A DNA stretch of 64,000 bases, from NCBI GenBank assembly GCA_012845835.1, contig JABAKD010000013.1:10357128-10421127 (forward strand), in the 5' to 3' direction. Under the pieces are notes generated by a model. It saw only the letters and a list, made by a program, of their open reading frames with translations, was not told where the DNA came from and made no database searches. Position numbers and translations under genes: made by a program. Every line of letters starts with the position of its first letter. The first letter of the stretch is position 1. The stretch comes from Undaria pinnatifida (lineage: Eukaryota > Sar > Phaeophyceae > Laminariales > Alariaceae). This document shows positions 37,635 to 50,700 of this stretch, piece after piece.

Positions 37635-38705
37635 CTGCTTGGAGCCGAAAAGTGCAAAGGGACGAACGAATGAATGAAAGAGAAAATGATGGCAAAGTAC
37701 AAAGGGACGAACGAATGAAGGAAGGAAGGAAGGAAGGAAGGAAAGGAGGGAGGAAGGAATGATGAACGAATGAATGACTGAATAAATTAATGCATGAATG
37801 ATTACAGACGAACAAATTGCAGCACCGCACAGCACGGCTACAAGCTATGGCTGCTGCTTAGCCAAAAAAAAGCATGCCAATGCTGATGAGCATGCCAATA
37901 CTGATGATCCAACCAACAACCCCACCCACACCCCCCCTCCAACCTACCCATCCCCCGACTCACAACTCACCCCACTCCACCTCTACCCCGCCTCCACCTC
38001 CCCTCCATCCCCCGCCCACCTTGCCCCGGTCCCCACGTCTCACGCACCTACCCCACTCTACTCCACCCCACCCCACCTTACCCCTACCCACTCCACCGTA
38101 CGTTTGTGCCCCCATCCCTACCTCACCCAACCCGACCCCCGCCTCCATCCTCCCTTTACCACCCACCCACCCACCCACCCCACCCATACCACCCCCCCCC
38201 CGCCCCCCAGTCGTCAACGTCCTTTTACCTCCCACCCACCCACTTGCACCCAACCCCATCCCACCCCTCCTACCCCCCCTCCAACCCGACCCATACCTCC
38301 ACCCCCCCCTCTCCACGCCTCATCCCCCCCCCCACTCCACCCCACTTCCACTGGTGCCAACCTAACTCCTCCCAATCTTCCCCCCCACACACCTCCACTC
38401 CCTCCCTCTATACCCCCCCCCCAACGCGTGCCCCATCCTACCCATACCCCCCCCCCCAAGCAATGCCTGCCTAGTCGGTGAAAACCGTACGTGGTCCGTC
38501 CCGGCACTGCAGGGATGCGCAAGTCTATGGTCCAACAACAACGGCCATGACCGACGCGACACCCCCCCCACCCCCCCACCCTACCCAATCCATACCTCTA
38601 CGCGCTCCCCTCCTACGGCCCACTTTACCTACGCGACACCCCCCCCACCCCCCCACCCTACCCAATCCATACCTCTACGCGCTCCCCTCCTACGGCCCAC
38701 TTTAC
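37635..38705. other. C-rich spacer or intron between the PHD exon and ORC2 exon 1
   Basis: No terminal exon or start exon is supported here. It contains a GAACGAATGAAGGAAGG repeat, including a copy (37640-37720) of the sequence just upstream of the 37635 acceptor. It also has a long CCCACCC-rich tract (37920-38460), one copy of the TTTTCACCGACC repeat family (38460-38560) and a 77-bp tandem duplication (38555-38706) that includes the donor region of the upstream exon. It is either the intergenic region or an intron of a fused gene. Confidence 0.5.
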
Positions 38706-41700
38706 CTTCTGTTGCATCCACCCAAGCCATTCAGGACTACCGGGATCTGCCGGCTCCGGATCCTCCTCCTCTTCCTCCTCTTCCTCCTCCTCCTCCTCCT
38801 CCGCCTCCTCCTCCTCCTCTTCCTCTTCCTCTTCCTCTTCCTCCTCCTCTTCATGTGTTGCGACTCCCATAGTTAGAGCGGCGGTGCAATCCAGGCATTG
38901 CCACCCGCTCTTAACGACCTCTTCGGCGGGGAGAGGAGGCTCGAGACACGCCTTTTGTTAGTAACAAACGAAGCAGAACGAAAACATCCAAAGCGAAAAA
39001 GCATGGGGGAAGGGAGCGCGGGCAGGGGGACCGGGGGGTGGGTGGCGGAAATAACGATATCGGGATCGAGATCAGGAGCACAATCGGAATTATAATATCG
39101 CAACAAAATATAATCGAATCGTAATCACATACAAGACGAAATAGATGCCGATACTGATATTCAAAAATCCTTATCAGTCATAAAACATAATCATAATCCT
39201 GACAGCAATCACAGCCTTATCGCCATCCTAGTCATAAATACAGCCCTAACAATGATCATAATCATATGGGTCACAGGTACACTTTCTACCGTTACGTAGA
39301 CAGATCTTCTTGTGAAGATTTGTATGAACGGTAGCCGTTCCAGAGGTATTCAATATCGTGTCTTGTTGTACTAAAAGTGGTCGTGGAGTCTCCGTAGATT
39401 CTGATGACAGAGAGGCGGGTAATTACGTCTCCCGCTGACAAGTAATCTCTGTCGACTCTCTGTTTTGCCTGCGAAGCACCTTTCGTTGCCTCAAGGCACT
39501 TCTATCGTTACCGTCGCTTGGTTCGCCGTCGAACCTTGCTCCAACCTGGCGTGTCCTTCACGCTACGAAGAACAAGAAGAGAAGTGGTTGCAAGTTGCGA
39601 GTCGAACCTGGGATACCCCAATCCCTCATCTGGCGTCGACGGCAGGACTATAATTGGGGGCGATATGGGTCACAGGTACACTTTCTACCGTTACGTAGAC
39701 AGATCTTCTTGTGAAGATTTGTATGAACGGTAGCCGTTCCAGAGGTATTCAATATCGTGTCTTGTTGTACTAAAAGTGGTCGTGGAGTCTCCGTAGATTC
39801 TGATGACAGAGAGGCGGGTAATTACGTCTCCCGCTGACAAGTAATCTCTGTCGACTCTCTGTTTTGCCTGCGAAGCACCTTTCGTTGCCTCAAGGCACTT
39901 CTATCGTTACCGTCGCTTGGTTCGCCGTCGAACCTTGCTCCAACCTGGCGTGTCCTTCACGCTACGAAGAACAAGAAGAGAAGTGGTTGCAAGTTGCGAG
40001 TCGAACCTGGGATACCCCAATCCCTCAATCATAATCGTTATAACCGTAACCATACCGTCACAAGTCAATACCGTCACCAAAAAAAATGTAATCGAAAATC
40101 AGAATCGAGAATCAATTTTACAGTGAAAACGATGACGATACGAAGTGATCTTCAAACTCGAAATCGTAGTCATAAAGCATACTGGTATGTTTTTTTCGAG
40201 TTCGATGATTGGTTCTCGCCGAACTTCGTAACAGGGGACTTCCGGGGCTATCCCCTCGCCACCTACTATGACTACATCAGGTAAGGACGCATTCTACGAC
40301 AGAGGTATCAAGGTATACCCCTTTTGGGCTTTTTTTTTTTTAATGGCGGGGCTCCTTATAAACCAAAATCGTCCGAATTAGGCTTAGTTTTCGTCACAGA
40401 TTTTTCGCTTTATACCTGAAAGCCATGGGATATTACATCCGGTAGCAGTTTTGTTTTTCTCGAAATTAGTTTTTTTCGGTTAAAAAGGACATGTCTTGAC
40501 CTCCTAAAGTGAGGAGGAGTCTCAGAAAAAAAAGTGCTTCACCTCTATCGTACTATAGCACGCGTCTCAAGCGGGTAGTGAGTGTCATGTAACCCACAGG
40601 GCGCGTGCTACGTTTTAGAGGTGCACCCTTTCTATTTTTATATTCCGAGGCTCATAACCTATTGAAGAGCTCTGTTTGTTTTTCCTTTTGAGGCAAAAAC
40701 TGATCTTAATACACTAAAATTGCCACACGATGAGCAAACTCTCCCCATGGATAACGCCTGCTGCGATTTTTTTCCCGGGGCTCATAACCTATCGAGGAGC
40801 GCTTTTTCTTTCTCTTTCTGAGGAAAAAACTGATCTTGATACACTAAAATTGCCACACGATGAGCAATCCCCCCATGGATAACGCCTGCTGCGACGTTTT
40901 TCCGAGGCTTCTAACCTATTGAGGAGCCCTGTTGTCTTGCTTCAGAGGCAAAAACTGATCTTGATACACAAAAATTGCCACACGATGAGCAATCCCCCCA
41001 TGGATAACGCCTGCCGCGACTTTTTTCCGAGGCTCATAACCTATTGAGGAGCTCTGTTTGTTTTTCCTTCAGAGGTAAAAACTGATATTGATGACCAAAA
41101 TTGCCACACGATGAGCAATCCCCCACGAATAATGCCTGCTGCGACTTTTTTCCCGAGGCTCATAACCCATTGAGTAGCTCTGTTGCTTTTCCTTCTGAGG
41201 CAAAAACTGATATTGATACACTAAAATTGCCACACGATGAGCAATTCCCCCACGGACAACGCCTGCTGCGATTTTTTTCCGAGGCTCCTAACCTATTGAG
41301 GAGCTCTTTTTCCTTCTGAGGCAAAAACTGATATTGATACACTAAAATTGCCACACGATGTGGCAAATCCCCCCATAGATTACGCCTGCTGCGATAGAGC
41401 CAGCACTTTTCAGCACTTTTTGACTAACGTATGAGGCGTGCTGCGGTACAGGTGCGCCGTTTTTGTTTTCGACACTCCTAACCTATTGAGGAAGAGCCTT
41501 CTTTTTTACCTTCAGAGCAGTGAGACACATTATACTGTTTTTTTCAATCAATTCACCCCAGTGAGGTCATTAGGGGCACTCCGAGACCGGTATTTCGTAT
41601 GGGTTAGGGTAAATTAAGTAAAAAATGACGTCGGTCAAGGGGTCAAAGTGCCGTCTCCTGACGCATTTTCTCTTGACCCCTTTAGAGCCCCGAAACGCCT

Positions 41701-44700
41701 CCCCTATACTAATTCCAAGTAACTTTTCCAAAAACGGGCTTCCATTTGTAAAGGCGTTAAGGCCGTTTTCTCTTACTATGGACGCTCTTCAATCGGGTAC
41801 CCTACTGTAAAATTAATTTCAGGGTGATGACGAAGTTGTTGCGTGATATTTTGTTTTACGTACCGCGTGGTAGTGCGTGTTGCATCGGCAGCAGCTAGCC
41901 ATTTCCCCCACCGCTCCACCCCCGCCGCACGTCGAGCACTCTCCGTCAGCCTGCACCCGAAACGAAACGTCCAACAAACGAACGGATGAACACACATAGA
42001 GACAATCGATTAACTAACCAATCAATCATCCAATCTAATCGATCAATCAACCAATCAAATCAATCCATTCATCAATCAAGCAATCAATCAATCAATCAAG
42101 CAATCAATCAAGCAATCAATCAAGAAATCAACCAAAAAATTAAGCAACCAACCAATCAATCAACCAATCAACCAATCAATCCCTGCAGTCAATCGATGAA
42201 TGAATCAATCAACCCCTCCAATCAATCGATGAACCATTTACCTAGTAAATAATCGCCGCATCCCGGCATGTTGAGCACTCTCTGCCAGCCAGCACTCGAA
42301 ATGAAACGTCAAACAAATGGACGAACGAACGAACGAATTCACAAAATAAACAATCGAGCAATCTATCAATCAACCGATCAACAAACCAACCAATCAATCA
42401 ATCAACCAACCAACCAACCAATCAATCGATCAATCAACCAACCAATCAATCGATCAATCAATCAATCAATCAATCCACCAGCCAAACCATTAATCAAATC
42501 GATACACCAACCCATCCTATCCATTGACAACGCATTCAACCAATCGCCATATCCCGTACGCCGAGTACTCTCCGTCGACCTGGACCCGAAACGAATCGTC
42601 AGACAAACGAACGAACAACCAAACAGACAGCACAACAATCAAACATTCAGTGAATCATTCCATCTTTCACTCAAGCAATCATTCAATCTACCAATCAATC
42701 AGTCAGCCAATCAAGCAATCCAATCACGCAATCCAATCAAGCAAGCAGGCAAGCGAACAAGCAAGCAATCAGTCAAGCGAGCAAGCGGACAACAAACACA
42801 CGCACACCACATCACCCCACACCTCATAATACCATGCCACACCACAACCACGGTATGTTCTCTCTCCCCCTCCCTTACCCATTACCTGGTAGTTTTTATG
42901 TAACATATCGCCAGTACGTAACGAGCGCCCAAGTATTGGTGGTGTCTCTGCTACGGATAGCAACGGTGTTCGATCTCGAGAAGGATACGTGGTCAATGGT
43001 CAAATTACCAAGGCAACACCAAAATGAGTACCTTCCTCCCCCCTCTCCCCACCTCCTCCTTTGCAATGCATGAAATGTGTACACTCCCCCCCCTCCCCCC
43101 CCCTCCTTTTCCCATCACTCGCCTGCTGGATATGAGTGTCGCACAAGATTGTGATCTCCGCACCCAAGCCATCCACTTCCCCGTCCTCGGCCAGTATGTC
43201 CGCCGCCTTAGCCGCGCCACATAAGGGGTGAAACCTGAGACAGCAATTTAAGACAATTTAAGGCAATTGAAGGCAATTAAAGGCATTCAAAGGCCGTTCA
43301 AGACAAGCGAGGCAAGGCAAGGCAACTAAAGGCAAGGCAAGGCACGGCCTCGCCAGCAAACATACCGTCCTTGCTTACTTCCTCACCGAACCCTGCACCC
43401 ATTCCGCAAACACCGCGTTAAGGGTCCCCCCCCCCCCTCCGCTCACAACACCCTTCCTTCTCCCTCCATCAAACCCTTGCCTACTTCTTCACCGCACCCA
43501 TTCCGTAGACACACCGTCACGCCCCCCCCCCCCCCTCCTACTTCTACTTTCCAGCTTCCGGACAAAAGCCGTGGTCACAGGTGTCGTCCCTACTCCCCCC
43601 CGGTTCTTTCCGGACAAAAGCCGTGGTCACAGGTGTCGTTCCTACTCCCCCCCGGTTCTTGCCTTGAATCTTTATCGCGCATAGGGTTCAGCAATCCCAC
43701 TGCTCGTCGATTTTTCATCGAGTGTTGCTAGCTCACGCTCTCGCGCTTTCCGCAAGTCAATTTGTGCACTAGAAAAAGTCCCTGCGAATCTATAGGAGCA
43801 TGCACTCGGGGGGACTAGAATTCACGAAACAGATTTATACCAGGCTCGAGGATAACCTGACACGCCACCGGGGCGACCGGCTACTACTATCCCTCCCTAA
43901 CAAACTCTTGCCTACGTCCTCACCGGACCCTGCAGCCATTCCGTACACAGCGCGTCAAGATCCCGCCTCGTCGACCGCATTCGTAACATTTTTTCTTGAT
44001 ACGTTTCTCGGCGATTCGAGCGAGAGCTTCAGGGACGCCGCTAAACGACAGTTTTCGCTTCGTGGGTTCTTCGTGAGAACAAAAAAGGCCACCGCAAAAG
44101 ATAAGCATGGGAGGGAAAGGGAGAAGGGCGAGGGGGAGGGAGGGAAGGAGGGAGGGTTAGGGTTGGGGTTGGGGTCACGGCTAGGGTTAGCCATACTCTC
44201 TGTTGGGTTCGAAAAATTGCAAAAATAGTATTGGAAAACCGACGAATGCCAAACACCAAAGTTCAACCAACCCTCGAGAGTAAAAAAAATGGTTTGGAAA
44301 AAGAAACACATCGTGGTGTATAGGAAAGCCTATTTTTCACCAATTTCTTCGCTAGTTGTGTCGTGGGTTGGGTTGTTCGTCTTGGGTTGTGACATATGAC
44401 CCGGTCTCAATACTACTACTCGTATATACTACTACACGTTATCTTATCCAACTCCCACCCAATCGAAGTTGGTACCTCGCAAAAACGCTAAATGACGAAT
44501 ACGTCGGCTAGTTGGATTTTATCTACACCGCAAACACGCGAAAATACCTGCGCCGAGCAAAGGCTGGGCCTCCGTCTCGCGCACGACTTTCTTGTAGCAC
44601 AGGTAGTGGACGAACTCTCCCTCGCTCGTCTTGATCATAGCGTAATTCGACCCGTGGTGGCCTTGTGTCCGGCGACAAATGACGCACCTTCAAAACAAAG

Positions 44701-47700
44701 TGAAAATTAGCAAACACGCAGAGCCCCATCGATAAAGCCGGCGTCGTCGCTTATAGCTGAACCTTTGTCGAAACCAAACCAAACCGAACCAAAAAGAAAC
44801 AAGCAAGTGCGAGAGAAAAGGTAACACGCAGCAGACGAAAGTAACAAAAACATCGGGTAGTATACTCTCCCTCGTTCGTTAGAACTATGGCGTAGTTCGA
44901 CCCGTCGTGGCCTTGCCTACGGCAAAACAGATGATGCACCCTTGACAAAACAAAGCTAACAAATGGCAAACACGGATTTTTTTCACTTGGAAAGCACGCA
45001 GCCCTGTCAATGAGTCGGCATCGTCGTCGTCGATATAGATTGAGTGTTGTCGCCGTATCAAAAACCGAGCGCAAATGCAACGCAAGCGCAACAGCGTGAG
45101 AAACGCACAACTAGCACGCATGTAGCTGAACCAAAACGACGAAAAAAAGCCAGGAACAAACTAATTCGGCAGGAACAACAGTATCATACAATAAACAGCA
45201 AACCCGTTCAGCAAAAGGTAACCTGCAAAGCACTCCCGCACCGTGAACGACAGTAGCAGCAAGATAAACCGCAAGCCATAAAAAAAACATTAATATTTTG
45301 CGTACCAGGCAGTATAAGGAGAATTGCGGAAACCCCGGGATTTGCTTTATCTATGCCCACCGCCAAGAAAGTTGAAAAGGCTTGTCACGCGCGACACACT
45401 GCACGGATCGCGCCCAAACCTCGACCACAGTGACCTTAAGGTCCGAACTGTGCCCACCCTCTCGAACGTTTCGGATAAAGGTGCGAGCACGAAGAGATAT
45501 GCCCGAAAACAGAGGCAAAAATGGCAACTATACGTATACATATATTTACCTCGCTCGTCGGCACGATACCAACACCGACACTCACCGCCCGCATGGCACT
45601 TGCAGGACTAACACTCACCGCCTCCATGGCACTTGCCATCGTAAACGCGTACATACACCTATGTATATACTCGAATGCACAGACACCCCAACACATCCAA
45701 TACACACAACGCACACAACAGGCACAGAAACAGATACAACAAACAAAATCACACACGACACTCACAGACACACCACACACAACACAAAACACACAAAACG
45801 CACAAAATGCGCCCCCCCCCCCACTCCTTCCGCTTCGCTCACCCGCGCGCCGCGGGGGCCACGGCACCCCCGCCCCCTTCACAGGCGTTGCACGAGAATT
45901 TGTTGCCTTCTATGCTCGTCACCTCCACCGGGTAACAGGACTTGTGCACACGGACCGTGCAGTTGTGCCTGCGTCACGCGCGTTTTTTTTTTTTCAGGTA
46001 GAGTTGTGAGTCGGCACGACTTACGTCGCCAATTAGTGAAAAGTTGGACAATTTTTTTAGGACAGATCACTAGATATTAGACGGACGCGATTTAGGCCAC
46101 CAACGAGCTATTAGTTGGACGCGTTTTTTCAAGCCTCCAGTTGTAAAATCTGGTACACTGAAGTGGACGCGTTATTATGGTATGCCATTCATGTGTCAAA
46201 ACGAAACACTGATGACGAGTCGAATTCCGACCTTGGCAGTATCGCGTATTTTTAGTCAACGGTAAATGACTAAGAATCACAGAAACATTTTACAAAATTA
46301 TTCGACAAGCTGTGAGTTCGACGAATTTACGGTCGAAACTCATCTGAACTTATCTTTGCAAGCTGTGTACTACACCGGCCGCCCGTTTTTAGTAAGTTTT
46401 CATGAGTCAGATTTTGTTTGCTGGAGGGAAGGCAGCGAAGAAGAAACAAAAGCCTAGCGAGCGGGACGTGATCGAATAGAGCACTGACCAACATGACCAC
46501 CAGCGAGGCCAGACGCCTCGTGGCGACGAGCGCGTTTAATGGCCTCTTCCATAGTGGTGCACGGCTTATCGGTCAGCTGCAAACATCCTACAGCCAGCTT
46601 CAGGCTGTGCTGCCACAGGTCAACCGTCCTAGCACTCCATATCGCCCGGATGCCTGCCGCACGCTCAACAGCAGCTTGGAATTGCCCAATTCGAGTACGG
46701 CAACGCATACCGAACGCGTGTAGCGTACGCGTGCGCAACGCGTTGACGTCCCCTGATTGAGCAATTCCAAGCTGCTATTGAGCGTGCGGCAGAGAGCCCG
46801 ACAACATGGTTCGCTATGACGATTGCTCTGTGGCAGCACGGTCTGGAGCCAGCTGTGCAATGTTTTGCAGCTGACCGATAAGCCGTGCATCGCCATGAAA
46901 TAAGTCATCGTGCGACGGGGGCTTGACACCAGTAAATGTTTGATGCGAGCGAGTTATCGTAGCTCGCACCCTCGAGCTTTGCCGTAGTGTCCCTTTCTCA
47001 GCTTGCATGCGTATGCTGTAGCAGCATCACCCGAAACCCTCTCTGTCACTTCAATCTAAGGAGACTCCACGACCGCTTGGAGTGCACCAAGACACGATAT
47101 CCAACACCTCTGGGACGGCTACCGTTCACACAAATCTTCACAAGATATGACTGCCACGATAGAAAGTGTACCCGCAACCCACAAAATTATGTAAGAGTTG
47201 GACTCGACCTAAGTCGCCAAGTAGTTACTAGTTGGACGATTAGTCGGTCGTTTCTCGGGGGTGTTAACTGCCAATTATCCAACTTATTGCGTTTTCTCAC
47301 TCGTATTGTAGGAGGCGTTTTATTAATGTGGAGGTACAGTTATTAATAGTTGCCTTGTGTAAGATAACACCTTGCAGCGTGTGATTCGCCTCCGGACTAC
47401 TATACTACAACTACAACTACAACTACGTCTACTATTACGACTACTACTACTACAACCGCTACCGCTACTGCTACTATGGGTGCCAACTGCCAATTATCTA
47501 ACTTATTGCGTTTCCTCACTCGTATTATAGGAGGCGTTTCATTAACGTGGGGTACAGTTAGTTGCCTTGGGTAAGATGACACCTTACAGCGTGAGATTCG
47601 CCTCCGGACTACTATACTACAACTACTACGTCTATTGCTACGACTACTACTACAACTACTACTACCACTCTACTCTACTACTACTCTACTACTACTCCTG

Positions 47701-50700
47701 CTATTTAATGCAACTAATACTACTTCAACTCCTCCAACCACCACCACCACCACTACCAACACGACCACCGCCACCACCACCTCCAAACAAAACAAAAAAA
47801 CTCACTTTCGGCACTCCAGAAACAGGTCGGACTCCTTCCCTCCCCCGATTCCCAGGCACACGCCGCAAAATTTCTGGTTTCCGAGGCCGACGATGTCTGG
47901 GGGGTCCACAACCCCCTCCTGCACCACCTCCACCACCTTCTTCCCCTTCCCCTTTCCCCCCCGCCCACCACCGTCACCACCACCACCACTCTTTCCGCGG
48001 CCTCGCCCCCCCCGGGACACCACGGAGGCGTTACCGGCGATGGGAACGGTCGCGTTAGCCTTCTTGCGACTGCCCGCCGACGATCGGGCGGAAGACAACG
48101 CCTTGTTCGTCCCAGACGGGGACGGGGATGTCTCGTCTTCATCCCCCCCCTCATATTCCACCAACTCCTGCCGGGCGTCTCCCCTATTTCCCGACGGGGA
48201 GAGGGAGGAGGAAAGGGACGCCTGGTCCCCAGCCCCTCCCTCCCGTTCCATCGGGTCCAACCCGGCGCTCTCCCTACGCCCCACCGGCGGCGGCGGCGGC
48301 ATCTCCGCGGACACCAAAGCGCTGTCCTTGTGATGGGTCTTACCGGCCCCGTTAGCCTTGCTACCATATCTGCCACCGTTACCGGCGGTCCCGACCGAGC
48401 GCTTGGGGAACTTTTCGAGGTAGTACTCAAACACGCCCTTGCGCAGGCGGGGGTCGCGCTCGACCAACTCGCGCAGCTTCACCGACCGTGGCAAACCGCC
48501 CCCGAATGAAAAGAGAAGGTTGTCCGGCGACAGCGAGCGGAGGGACAACGCGCAGCGGGGCGGAGGGGGGGAAGAAGGAGAGAGTGACGGGAGAAGAGGC
48601 AGAAAGAGGAAGGGAGAGACGCACATATGAGTCATTCCACGCTAGCAGGGGTGCAGCAGATTCTAATAATTTTCTGAGCTCCTAACGTGAGGAGCTCAAT
48701 ATTTCACCCGAAACATGACGTCGAAGGCGTTCGTTCTCGTAACCCGACCAACATTTCTATGCGCTAGTCCTAACACGAGTATAACCGTAAGCTTATCGTT
48801 TAATGAGAGAGATAAAAACTGCCCCAACACAAACCTCAACCCAAGCCCTAACTCCACCACCCCCATCCCTAACGGCAACTTCAACCCGAACCCCAGCTCC
48901 AACCCCAACCCCATCCTAGCCCTAACCTCAACCCCAACCTCAACCCCAGTCCGAATAATATATACCCATACCCTGCATACCCCTCCCTTAGCTTACCTCC
49001 CTATAGCTGAGGAACATGTCCACCCCGACCCCAACCCCGACCCCAATCCCAACCCAATCCCAACCCCAGCCCTGATCCTAACCCCCAACTTTAGCCCGAA
49101 CCCCTCCCCCCCTACAGCATGCCTCGTCCTCACTGTAAAAAAGTTCGCCCCGATCCCCAACGCCAACCCCAGCCCTAAACACTAATCCTAACTTCAGCCC
49201 GAACCCCCAACCCCCCCCTATAGCACGCCTCGTCCTGGCTGTGGAACCCCAGCCCCAGCCCTAGCCCCAACCTCAGCCCGAACCCCCAACCCCCCCCCTT
49301 AGCACACCTCGTCCTGGAGGTGGAAAATATCCACCCCGACATCAACGCCAGCTCCAGCCCTAACCCCAACCCCAAACTTTAGCCCGAACCCCAATCCCTC
49401 CCTATAGCACGCCTCGTCCTGGCTGTGGAAACTGTCCACCCCGACTCCAACGCCAACCGCAGCCCTAACCCTAGCCCCCAAGTTCAGCCCGAGCCCCCAA
49501 CCCCCCCTATGGCACGCCTCGTCCTGGTTGTGGAACCCGTCCATCCCGACTTCAATGCCAACCCCACTCCTAACCCTAACCCCAACTTCAGCCCGAAACC
49601 CCAACCCCTTCCCTAGTACATATCGTCCTGGCTGTGGAAACTGTCCACCACGATTCCAACGCCAACCGCAGCCCTAACCCTGACCCAACTTCAGCTCGAG
49701 CCCCCAACCCCCCCTATAGCACGCCTCGTCCTGGCAGTGGAATCTGTCCATCCCGACCCCAACGCCAACCCCAGCCCTAGCCCCAACCTCAGCCCTAACC
49801 CCCAGCCATAACTCCAAAACCCCAACCCCGCTTCCTTAGCCCACCTGCTCCTGGCTGTGAAAAATGTCCACCCCGACCTCCGCGTCTCGCGGCGTGCCCT
49901 TCTTGCAGTAATCCCAGGTGTGATCCAGCTTGTTGCTGGGCCGGTACCCCCACCCCTCCTTGAACCGGAGGTATTCAAACACGAATTTTATGTGCAAGTC
50001 CGACACCCTTGCATCGTCCGTTTTTTTTCGTTTCGCGTTTTCGTTGGTTTGGTTCGTTAGTTAAATACCAATTTAAAAGTAATTATTTCCGTTGGAGGGG
50101 GGAGGGGAGGGGAGGGGAGTGGAGGGCAGGGGAGGGGAGGGGAGGGGAGGGGAGGGGAGGGGAGGGGAAGGGGGGTGGAGGGGGGCAGGGAGGGCAGGGG
50201 AGTGGAGGGGAGGGGCAGGGTGCCCATTAGGGGGGGAGGTTAAAATAATGACGAGGCGAAGAGGAGGGGAACGGCGACGGGAAGAGGAAGACAAGGACAC
50301 GGATGATGCTTTTCAGCGGAAACCTGGGAGGCATTATGATACGGCATGAGGCGTGGTCAAACATCTATTGAGCGAACAAGGCCTGCGCACGTGCCCAAGG
50401 AAACCTCATACGGCACTCCTTTTTCACTCTGCGTAGGGAAACATCCTACGAACGACAGATTTTGACACAAACCTTAGGGCAAGAGGTCAGACCCCGCTGT
50501 ATGCGCACAGCCCCGTAGAAATCAAAAAAACAAAAAACGAAATCGCAGAGCGAAAAAAAAAAACGCGCAACGACTCTGACTTACCCCGCCAAGCACAACC
50601 TCCAAGCCCAAAAACAAAACGGAATGATATAATTTCCAAGCCCTAAACGAAAAAACACCCCGAAGCCCAGAAAAAAGCAAAAGAGCAAAACGTCCGCGGC

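Larger units (their letters stand above)
38860..41950 (-). other. PHD finger 2 (C4HC3) split over two exons
   Basis: Exon 41950-41864 gives ECSTCGGGGAVGEMASCCRC followed by NTHYHA. Exon 38951-38706 continues ACLEPPLPAEEVV and GWQCLDC. Joined, the ligands are C-x2-C, C-x2-C, H-x2-C and C-x2-C, with the usual CLxPPL and the Trp two residues before the last Cys pair. This is a canonical PHD finger. The intron is phase 0. Confidence 0.9.
43123..47860 (-). other. PZP unit: PHD1, zinc knuckle, extended PHD
   Basis: Spread over five exons. PHD1: FCGVCLG and LFLECRK (exon ending 47806), then HNCTVRVHKSCYP and FSCNAC (exon 45968-45843): C4HC3. Knuckle: CVICRRTQGHHGSN and EGEFVHYLC (exon 44687-44548): C2HC. 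Extended PHD: KKKCYECGRRGGILTRC and NGC (exon 44068-43924), then FHPLCGAAK and ILCDTH (exon 43234-43123): C4HC2H. The spacing and order match the PHD-knuckle-PHD unit of JADE/BRPF/AF10-type histone readers. All zinc ligands are present. Confidence 0.9.

Noticed and set aside
37798-38481. A Pro/Thr/His-rich + strand frame of 227 codons
   Set aside because: It is a translation of a CCCACC-rich intron or spacer antisense to the - strand genes.
40640-41400. Regularly spaced repeats that might suggest a CRISPR array
   Set aside because: The units are full tandem satellites without unique spacers, in a eukaryotic intron.
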